Shown piece by piece: positions 31,781 through 43,700 of a DNA stretch of 64,000 nt. Source of the DNA: Antedon mediterranea (Eukaryota > Echinodermata > Crinoidea > Comatulida > Antedonidae); contig NC_092670.1 in the NCBI RefSeq assembly GCF_964355755.1, forward strand, positions 21,141,201 to 21,205,200, read 5' to 3'. How positions within the stretch are numbered: position 1 is the first letter of the stretch; each line of letters starts with the position of its first letter. The position numbers and the translations under genes were made by a program. The notes beneath the pieces are model-generated. The model made no database searches. It worked only from the letters and a program-made list of their open reading frames with translations, and was not told where the DNA came from.

Positions 31781-34700
31781 TATTTTTTAGGGCAAGAACG
31801 CCTTGTATGTCCTGCAAAATAGAGCAAATAAAAACATTTCAATTGTTACTAGTAAATTAATTAGTGGAAAATTACTTCCATTTATAAATAAAACTTGATT
31901 ATACCTTGTACACCACAAACACCACATGTTGGCTTCTTCCTTTTTGAATTGTCTTCACTCCCACTATTACTGCTACCACGTCCTAATTAAAACAAAATAA
32001 AGTGTTTATAAACGCCTCTATAATTTATAAAACCAAAATTTATGGTTCAAATGTATGTAAACTTACATTAATATGCATATATACAGTATATAAGTATTTA
32101 GACTAAAAATATGATACTTACTTCTTGAAGTAGCACCTCTGTACGACCCTCTTCCTCCTCTTGATGCTAAACCACTTCCTCCACCCCTTCCCCTTCCCCT
32201 TCCTCCTCCTCCTCCTCCTCCTCCTCCACCATTATTGCCAATACCGTCAACCCATTCAAAAAAGCCACATTGACTTTCTCTAGGTTTTGAACAAGTATAG
32301 AATTGCCGGCCCTGGTTGTCTCCTTCCTTCTGCACTGTTCTCCTGCCAAAGTGTATAAATATTCGTAATGGCTAATGCATATTCATAATGGCTAATACAT
32401 ATTCATAATGGCTAATGCATATTCATAATGGCTAATACATATTCATGAATTACATAATCTTCAACAATAGTCAACAAGATAATTTATGTTGTTATTAAAT
32501 GTAATTGACGTCAAGAAGGAGAAATAAAAACTTACGTAACAGCAGTTGCATTACACTTGCAGACAACTTCTCCCCAGACATTGGAACTAGAATTCTCATC
32601 ACGCATCTCATTACTGGAACTATTGGCGCCACCACTAAAACTACCACCAAATCCTGGATCAAAGTTCTGTGTGCTAGAATTCCAATTGCTTCCTGATGAG
32701 GTTGAGGGCGGTTTATTAGCATCCGCCCACAAGAAGAAGTTACACGTTCCTGATTGACACTTGTAAAATTGTTTACCTTGAACATAAAGAGTCCTGCATA
32801 TTATATTAATATTCAAATATGTAAACTTGCTAGATAGATGGATCTAAGTTAAATTTGGATAATTAAAATGCAATATCTTAGTAAAAGCCAGGCAATCTAA
32901 CAACGGGATGCTAGGCTCTGGAGATCAAAGGTTTATTTGTGGCTGAGATCAGTTTCACACCTCTTAACAGAAACTGCGCGCGGTGGAGAATATGTACATA
33001 CACAGTACAGTGTATTGTTGGTATTTGTCACAGCCAGACATAAGATCAAAGGACTGTTACAAGTACCTATCATGGCAAGGCGAGCTCAGTGGGTTTTCTA
33101 TCTCTCTACCTCGCACCTCTCTCTGCTCATGGCTCTCTCTACGCACTCATCTATCCTTCACACAACCTACTCTACCCGTTACTCCTCTCCCTCTCCCTAT
33201 GCACTCATTTATCCCTCACACTACCTACTCTAGCCTTTACTCCTCTCTCTACTCACTCCTCCCCCTCTCCACTCATGATTCTTTCTACTCACTCCTTCAT
33301 CTACTCATGACTCTCCCTACGCATTCATCTATCCCTTACACTACCTACTCTACCCTTTACTGATCCTCTCTCTATGCATTCATGCTTATTTATATACCTG
33401 TATTTGGACCTTCTTTCTATGCACTCATCTATCCCTCACACTACCTACTCTACCCTTACTCCTTTCTTATGCACTCATCTATCCCTCACACTACCTACTC
33501 TACACTTACTCCTTTCTTATGCACTCATCTATCCCTCACACTACCTACTCTACACTTACTCCTTTCTTATGCACTCATCTATCCCTCACACTACCTACTC
33601 TACCCTTACTCCTTTCTTATGCACTCATCTATCGCTCACACTACCTACTCTACCCTTACTCCTTTCTTATGCACTCATCTATCGCTCACACTACCTACTC
33701 TACCCTTACTCCTTTCTTATGCACTCAGCTATCCCTCACACTACCTACTCTACCCTTACTCCTTTCTTATGCACTCATCTATCCCTCACACTACCTACTC
33801 TACCCTTACTCCTTTCTTATGCACTCATCTATCCCTCACACTACCTACTCTACCCTTACTCCTTTCTTATGCACTCATCTATCCCTCACACTACCTACTC
33901 TACCCTTACTCCTTTCTTATGCACTCATCTATCCCTCACACTACCTACTCTACCCTTACTCCTTTCTTATGCACTCATCTATCCCTCACACTACCTACTC
34001 TACCCTTACTCCTTTCTTATGCACTCATCTATCGCTTACACTACCTACTCTACCCTTACTCCTTTCTTATGCACTCATCTATCCCTCACACTACCTACTC
34101 TACCCTTACTCCTTTCTTATGCACTCATCTATCGCTTACACTACCTACTCTATCCTTACTCCTTTCTTATGCACTCATCTATCCCTCACACTACCTACTC
34201 TACCCTTACTCCTTTCTTATGCACTCATCTATCGTTTACACTACCTACTCTACCCTTACTCCTTTCTTATGCACTCATCTATCCCTCACACTACCTACTC
34301 TACACTTACTCCTTTCTTATGCACTCATCTATCCCTCACACTACCTACTCTACCCTTACTCCTTTCTTATGCACTCATCTATCCCTCACACTACCTACTC
34401 TACCCTTACTCCTTTCTTATGCACTCATCTATCCCTCACACTACCTACTCTACCCTTACTCCTTTCTTATGCACTCATCTATCGCTTACACTACCTACTC
34501 TACCCTTACTCCTTTCTTATGCACTCATCTATCGCTTACACTACCTACTCTACCCTTTACTCCTTTCTTATGCACTCATCTATCCCTCACACTACCTACT
34601 CTACCCTTACTCCTTTCTTATGCACTCATCTATCCCTTACACTACCTACTCTACCCTTACTCCTTTCTTATGCACTCATCTATCCCTCACACTACCTACT

Positions 34701-37700
34701 CTACCCTTACTCCTTTCTTATGCACTCATCTATCGCTTACACTACCTACTCTACCCTTACTCCTTTCTTATGCACTCATCTATCCCTCACACTACCTACT
34801 CTACCCTTACTCCTTTCTTATGCACTCATCTATCCCTCACACTACCTACTCTACCCTTACTCCTTTCTTATGCACTCATCTATCCCTCACACTACCTACT
34901 CTACCCTTACTCCTTTCTTATGCACTCATCTATCCCTCACACTACCTACTCTACCCTTACTCCTTTCTTATGCACTCATCTATCCCTCACACTACCTACT
35001 CTACCCTTACTCCTTTCTTATGCACTCATCTATCCCTCACACTACCTACTCTACCCTTACTCCTTTCTTATGCACTCATCTATCCCTCACACTACCTACT
35101 CTACCCTTACTCCTTTCTTATGCACTCATCTATCGCTTACACTACCTACTCTACCCTTACTCCTTTCTTATGCACTCATCTATCCCTCACACTACCTACT
35201 CTACCCTTACTCCTTTCTTATGCACTCATCTATCCCTCACACTACCTACTCTACCCTTACTCCTTTCTTATGCACTCATCTATCCCTCACACTACCTACT
35301 CTACCCTTACTCCTTTCTTATGCACTCATCTATCCCTCACACTACCTACTCTACCCTTACTCCTTTCTTATGCACTCATCTATCGCTTACACTACCTACT
35401 CTACCCTTTACTCCTTTCTTATGCACACATCTATCCCTCACACTACCTACTCTACCCTTTACTCCTTTCTTATGCACTCATCTATCGCTTACACTACCTA
35501 CTCTACCCTTTACTCCTTTCTTATGCACTCATCTATCCCTTACACTACCTACTCTACCCTTTACTCCTCTCTCTATGCATTCATGCTTATTTATACCTGT
35601 ATTTGGACCTTCTTTCTATGCACTCATCTATCCCTCACACTACCTACTCTACCCTTACTCCTTTCTTATGCACTCATCTATCGCTTACACTACCTACTCT
35701 ACCCTTTACTCCTTTCTTATGCACTCATCTATCCCTCACACTACCTACTCTACCCTTTACTCCTTTCTTATGCACTCATCTATCGCTTACACTACCTACT
35801 CTACCCTTTACTCCTTTCTTATGCACTCATCTATCGCTTACACTACCTACTCGACCCTTTACTCCTCTCTATATGCATTCATGCTTATTTATATACCTGT
35901 ATTTGGACCTTCTTTCTATGCACTCATCTATCGCTTACACTACCTACTCTACCCTTTACTCCTTTCTTATGCACTCATCTATCCCTTACACTACCTACTC
36001 TACCCTTTACTCCTCTCTCTATGCATTCATGCTTATTTATATACCTGTATTTGGACCTTCTTTCCTAACAGTTAGTGTCACTGCATTGTTTCCACAGTTA
36101 CACACAACTTCATTTCCACCGTCACTGTTCTGAGTTGGCAGCGATGACAGAGGTTGCCTTGCCATTGATGAAAATGATGATTGATTTTGGAATGATGAGG
36201 ATGAAAAAGAGGATGATGACGAGCCATATCCGGATGATGATGAACCATATCCTGATGATGATGATGCTGATGATGAGTTGGACATAAATGATGACATATT
36301 TCTTTGACCTTTGAAAAAAAAAAGAAATGTTTTTCATTTCTGTGACTTCACTTTTACAGTTTTATAGAGTTGATTAAAAAACAATTCTATATATTAAATA
36401 GAGTTTGAATGAGCATTGTTTAAGGTTATTCAGTATATAACTCACCTCTGTTGCTACCAGACCCCCTAGATGAGGTACCATTGTTGTTCCTTGAAGAGTT
36501 GTTACCACCGCGCCCTCTCCGTGCGCCTCCCTGTGTGGGTAAACGTGTTGTTGTAGAGACACCTATAAATTAAAGTGTCTTTATTATTACACTTCATACC
36601 AATGCATTTTGTCTACAAAGGCTTAATAATGATTGAATGATTCTCTCCAGAATAAATTAGGTAAGTGATTACCTGTTCGAATTGATGGCTGTTTGAGGTA
36701 CGTCATGTTGAGGTCAAGGGCTTCGACAAGGTCTTTGTCACAGCCTCCGAGACAACTCACATACTCTGTCGGTATGTAGGGCGGTATAGATCCCCGTTTG
36801 AATGTGAACTTCATTAACTTCACTGGATCCTCACTACACTGAAGGAAAAAGAGTAATGGAAATAGGAGTGGAAGACACAGAAACTGTTTCTAAGGCTTAT
36901 CATTTAATAATTGATGGAGTTACATAGGAGCAGTTATTCTGCTTGGAATCATGTTTTATACTTACTGTACTCCTGGTAAAAATGTAGGCCTACTTTTCAA
37001 CTTGCTGAATAAAATATTAAATTTTAAAAATGTTAAAGACCTACATTGTTACAAGTTTGATCCATAAGCTCCACAGTCAAGACGTTGTTTGGCAAGAATA
37101 GTGCTGCCTTACAGTCTGGGAAACCCATACATGACATCATGTACCCGCCATCTTTCTTAGTCTTAAGGACCATGTGCTCTCCACATTGAGGGCATTTTCG
37201 AACTGGTAGCACGGCATCTTGTTGAGCATTGACCTGGTTTGTGGCTTCATGGGGGTCTTGTTGGAAGTAATGTCCAAGTGCTTGGTCTAAACTGATAGCC
37301 TATGAAAAAACGTGTAACATGAACAAATTACTATATTTGTGAATAACAAATAAATTAACTCAAATACAGGAAAAATTAAATTAAATTTTAATTGAAATAT
37401 TAATGGAGACAATTCTAAAGGGAGAACATTTACCTTTTCAGCAGCTTCAATATAAACCTGTTTGTACTTGGCCACCTGTTCTCTGAGCACCACTTCTGCA
37501 TCTTTCTCACCAACGCATATCCTACGAAATATGTTCACAAACTTATTATTATAAGAGATGTATTGTAAAAATACAAACATTGATCAGGCCATTTCGCTTC
37601 CTAAACAATATTACAAACACTGTATTAAAGCATGCTTGCTATATGCCTAATTTAAAACTATTGTATCATACCATAGTCATACCTTTTCAAATCAGCTTCT

Positions 37701-40700
37701 AATTCTGCCCTTAGATCAGGCTTGGACAACTCGTACCCCATGTTATCATAGCCTTCTACAAGGCCCATTCCTAGCTCTCCCGGGACTAGTTTACCATCTG
37801 GCCTAGTCCCCACATACATCCTTGATTTAATGGTTTCAATATGCTCTGCATGCGTTGCATCGGTGCCTGTGGAACAAAAATGTTTGTTGCAGATACAGCA
37901 CATTTATCTAGCATTAGTATGCTTTTTTTATTTATATTTCATTTCACTTTACTGATAACTTAAATAAAGTGGAGGTGCCTAAATGAAAGCATGTATTGTA
38001 ATATATACTCTTTGGTAGCAAAATAAATTGATTTAATTTAATAAAAATTTTAAAACACTATTTACCAATGCCATGTTTATCCATAAGAGTGATAAGATCA
38101 GCTTCAGTAAGCAACGGAGGAGGACATGTCTCCCCATCTATCATCTACAAAAAGACAATAAATGAAATAAAAGAGTGCAAACCCTGGTTTTCTAACTTTA
38201 AAGTTAAAAACAAGACAAGCTGTGTAATAAAGATAAAAAATATTTTATAGCTGAGCAAATTTCAGCATAGATACAACTCATATTAATCCTATAAGTGGTA
38301 TATATATATGGTATATTACAAATCTGCACCATGCCTACAATAAGAGAGTTTGTAGGTTCAAATCGAAATGTTTCAATTTTTACCAAATAAAGATTTACAG
38401 ACAAGATCGCTTTAAGTCATCTTCCTTTGTTTTAATTAACTCCTATCTGTTTTTGAAAATTTGATTCTTTAAATCAGTAATTTGTTTGTTTGTTTGTTTG
38501 TTTGTTTGTTTGTTTTATTCGGTACTCAACAACAAAAATACCAGGATTCAAATTTACTGTTTTTAAAGATGTATTGTCCCTTTGACAAATTCCAAAAAAA
38601 TTTTAAAAAAAGATTTTAAAAAAAAGTGGGTCATTTTGAAGTATCATAATAGTTATTAACTTTCACCAAAAATTAGTCGAAAAAAAAAATCATTTAACTG
38701 AAATACAGACATTTTTTTTGTTCAAAACATATCTCATAACACGCTTGTTTGGCTACTCTGTATGCATAATGATAAAATTCCTCGCGATCTGTGTGAAAAC
38801 ACATTCTCAACCGTGACGAGTTGTAAACAATCCTAATTAGCATCATGCATAATGCATACTCATGGTTTAAAATCTTTGTTTACTTTCGCTTGCGACGATT
38901 TTCCCGACAAAATGTAATCAAATTAATTTACCTGTTAATTTACGTAAACTCGTTGTTTTTGGCTCGAATTTTTGACTAATAGTGAATAACTTTAATATTA
39001 CTTTGATATGGCCAATTTAAATTTAGAATATTTTGACCTTCATTTTTTTGTGTTTCGAAGGGACAATACATCTTTAATGAAAACAATAAATATTTCTATT
39101 GCCATACCTCTAAGACAGTTGGATTGAAGGTATCACCAACGTTATAGACAGGAATAACTTTAGCAAACCACTTATCATACGGGTAGACGTCCAGATAGTT
39201 ACGAGCAATGATCATTAATCCCTGCGCTGTGAAGTTCTCCTTTGCCAACTCAATTTCTACAGTAGTTTCCTTACCTTGTGCGTCCTTTATAAAACACATT
39301 CACATATTTTAAGTAGAAGTTAATTTTTTTATCTGAAACTTTACTCATACAATATAGTATATAATAAAATTAAGAAGCATCCAAGAGTACAATGTCTTGT
39401 ACTTGTGTTAAAACTATGACAAATATGACTAGAAAATTCGGGAATAGTGAAAATATAAGTTTTCACTAGCCCAAGATGACGTAAAGTTTGGCAAGCAAAA
39501 TGGCATGTGGGCTAGTACAGTCTCGTACAGATAACTAGTCCAGTTTCCTTCTACGTTTAATTTATTAGTCTCCTTCGAAAATTCTGGAATAGTGAAATTT
39601 TAACACAAGTTTTCACTAGCCCAAGATGATTTAATGTTTGGACAAGCAAAATGGCATGTGGGCTAGTACAGTCTCGTACAGCAAATAGTCCAGTTTCCTT
39701 CTACTTCTCAATACAAAAGGAACAACACTAGTTATATATATTTCTATCCTTCGATTTCTGGAGGCTTTTTTTTTTTGAATAAAATAAAATTGAAATATTA
39801 CCTGTGAGCAGCAAGCCAAGAAATGCCTACAAACAAGCTCATAAATGCGGTGGTCGTCTCCTTGCAGCGTTCCTGTGTATTTGGTTGGATGGATTGGGGG
39901 ATGAGCATTGTCAGTATCTTTACCTCTCCTCGGCGTCGGTCCGCTCCGTAGCAGTTCAGCTGCAAAACCTGTTGGACAAGTATCGTATCATTTATTTCGG
40001 CAATTTTCAAATACTGTACAATGTAAGGCATAAAACAGTACAAAAGTAAATCAATGAGGCAGGATCACCTAAAAGTTATAAATAAAAATAACCGTGGAAA
40101 GGCTCTCCACATACTTACATAAAATGAATTACATACATAAAAAACATGTGTTTTTATGTTTACGGTTTATATATACAGTATATATAAATTGAATTATCAA
40201 ACGCGAATAAAATAAAATGTAAGACATATCATAAACGACTTACCACCCCATTGTCTATCCTGGGTCTGTTCCTGAATAAGCGGAATTAAGTCCAATTCCT
40301 TGGGGAAAATGTTTGTTTCTGTACGTGGATAACTGATGAACCTAGAAAAAATTACAATTAAATGAATACTTGGTTTTTTCCATGGGGTGGAGGGTGGTTG
40401 GACACCCAGTTGGTACTAAAAATAAAAACCAACTAGTTCAGGAGAACCAACGTTGGCCATCCAGCAAAACCCCGCCAGTCTCAAGAAAAGATAGGCACCA
40501 CTGGGAGATATGGCTTATGCCAGTGTATCGTATCATGATGAGTGCAACTACTAATTCCCCTATGAAAGGACTTTGCACTGTATCTCATCTGCGTCATGGG
40601 ACGACTAAAACTAGAATATTTGATTGAGAATGAAGATTTAGACAAAAGATCTAATGTACTCTATCAATATTAATTTAATACTTTAATATTATTGGTACTA

Positions 40701-43700
40701 TGAGATACACTTACCCTTTTGTGTACAGTTTTTCAGCTATTTTCATCGTTTCCTTTGGACTAATCTTCAGTTTTCTTGAAGCAAGTTTTTCTAACTCCTA
40801 AGATATGTAAAATACAATTTAGAAGTTACACAACTTGGCATTGAGGACCAATTGGTTAAAGTAATGTCTGTAATTATTTAGTTTTATATAACAATAAATG
40901 AAACTATTAAAAAATATTCAACTAGTAAATTTAATTATATAGTGATTGAAAAGTGTTTTTTGGTTAACATTTTATCTTGTTTTTATCATAATTGTTTATA
41001 TAGCTTTTGGATATCAAGTTTTCCAAGCTCTCTTTCATTTTATCAATTATTATTTGTTTTATCCAATGTAAATGTTTTAACATGATGAATAAACTTGAAT
41101 TGAAAAGAAGGACACTGAATAGCCATTCTTCAACACTGGGCTTTTTCATCTATTAGCATTACCATGATGATAACAAAGTAAACCTACAACTGTGTTCATT
41201 GGTGTAGGTCTCCATTTGCTTTTATCTCGACTTCTGACATCAATGACCTTTGCCAAAGGATTCTGCAAAAGAGATAAATTTAATTTGTCAAACGTAAATA
41301 TTGACTGCCTCTCGTAGGTGGATCCGGTCAGCTGGGACGATTTATCCTAAATTTTGATCAGTACAATGCAAGGTCTGTCTACACTATCAAACGTTATGTG
41401 ACAAAAAATGATGTCATATCACTACCATATTTGGGCATATCACTACTATATTTGGGCACATCGCACTTTTTTTGTCAAACTAGTTTGATAGTGTAGACAG
41501 AGCTGAAGGTTAAGTTTGAACTTCATTTGATACACTTTTAAGTTTACATGTTTTAAATTATGTACCGACTAACCTCAACACAGACTTCAAATAAAACCTG
41601 ACATGCCAAACGATCAAATAACCTGTGTCGCTTCCAATTGAATTCAACTTTATCTTCGTCTCTCTGATGCATAACTAGATATGAAGATTAATTATAACAG
41701 AATAAAATAAACAAAGAAAAATATGCTTTATTTATAATACAATAGTACCGGGAGTTAAGAAAAAGGCTCCTTTGGTGGGTCCTTTAAAGATGTATTGTCT
41801 CCCCCCCCCCCCCCCCCCAAAAAAATGAAGACTAATAAAATCAGACTCTAACTAGGCTATTTTGTAGTTTTAATAGCGTTATTCACTTTAGTGAAAAAAA
41901 AACAAAAAGAATAAATATTTCACTTATAAAAAGACAAACAAAATGGTTAATTTTAACCAAATTGTATGTGACAATTTTGCTGCCAATTCATTTTTTTTTT
42001 TATTCAGTTTTTGGTCAAAGTGGATAATTACAGTATTATGTGTCATTAAAATGGCATATTCAACAACAACAAATGTTTACGGGGACAATATATAAGAAAG
42101 AGGCTCTTATGGTGGGTCCTAGGTGACAAATAAGCTGTATGGTATGGCCTAACCTAACAATAAACTGTTAATGAGTTAAGTGAACACTACTGTACCTCTA
42201 ATCTTGTAAAACACCTCAGGTTGAAATGCCTCGACTTGTTTATAACGTTCAACAACAAAACCTAAGGTGGGAAACTGACAACTACCAAAACTGATGAGTT
42301 GATTTTCCAAGATTGCAGGAAAAACCTGTCTCAGACGCAACGTCTGAAAACGTGTAAATGCAGCTCCTGAAAGAAATTAAATTATAAAACAAAGTCTGAT
42401 TTGCATACAAGTGTTTAAAATTACAATGGCTATCAATACAAAGTCTGATTTGCATACATGTGTTATATTAAAATTACAATGGCTATCAATACAAAGTCTG
42501 ATTTGCATACATGTGTTATATTAAAATTACAATGGCTATCAATACAAAGTCTGATTTGCATACATGTGTTATATTAAAATTACAATGGCTATCAATACAA
42601 AGTCTGATTTGCATACATGTGTGCTATTAAAATTACACTGGCTATCAATACAAAGTCTGATTTGCATACAAGTGTTATATTAAAATTACACTGGCTATCA
42701 ATACAAAGTCTGATTTGCATACAAGTTTTATATTAAAATTACAATGGCTATCAATACAAAGTCTGATTTGCATACATGTGTGCTATTAAAATTACAATGG
42801 CTAAAAGAATACAAATGATGCTATATTAAAATTACACTGGCTAAAAGAATAAAGTCTCATTTACATATTTGTGTTACCACTGGCTATAAGAATACAAGTC
42901 TCTTTGCCTATATACAATGTTTCATTTGCATACAAGTGTCCACATTAGCTTTGTGGATTTATTAACCTGAGCAGAGAAAGCAGTAAGCTCACCGATTCTA
43001 AGGTCCAATTGTTGTCTGACGTCAACAGCGGCTGATACTAGGTGGTTTGGTTCCACCAAATTTTGACAAGTTCTAGCAATTGACCTAATTTATAAAAAAA
43101 AATGTCATGACATGTTGTGTTTCTGACTCTTTACAGAGATGTTCTATTGCACTATAATAGAGAGGTTTTGCAATCTTACAAATACGATAACGAAAACGGA
43201 TACATCACACACACGTATTCACTTTCGTAAGTCAGTAAAAATGTGTTTCGCATGGCAACAAAATATTGAGGGCGCCTCCCAAAATATGACTGCAGTAAAT
43301 CTGAGCGAAGCGCAGGTACGTGTTGCTTGGCTGCCTAGGCCTAGCGTAAGTGAAGGACTTTAAAAACTGCTATTTATCAAAATTAACCTGGCATTTTAGT
43401 AAATTACTTTCAATTAATCTATAATTATACAGTATTATAATCATGAATCATTCCTGATTCAAATGCAAAATGTGCAAAATAGATCAAAAACTATACTTGT
43501 TTTGTAGTTACGAATATGACTGGTGATATTCGTCAACACGAATACACTTTACAAATATGAAATGAAAATCAGCTCAAAAGTTTCACAAATGTGTGACGTA
43601 TCCGTTTTTGTTATCGTATTCGTAAGGGTGCGAAACCTCCCTATTAAAGCTCAATGTACACACATATCTGATTAGTAGCTCCATTCTGACATAAAATTAC

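Noticed and set aside
33374-36133. Three overlapping open frames of 850-920 codons
   Set aside because: They run through the 50-bp satellite, which has no stop in any plus frame because of its C/T/A composition. Frames rotate through the same peptide phases and the array lies in a spliced TOP3A intron on the other strand.
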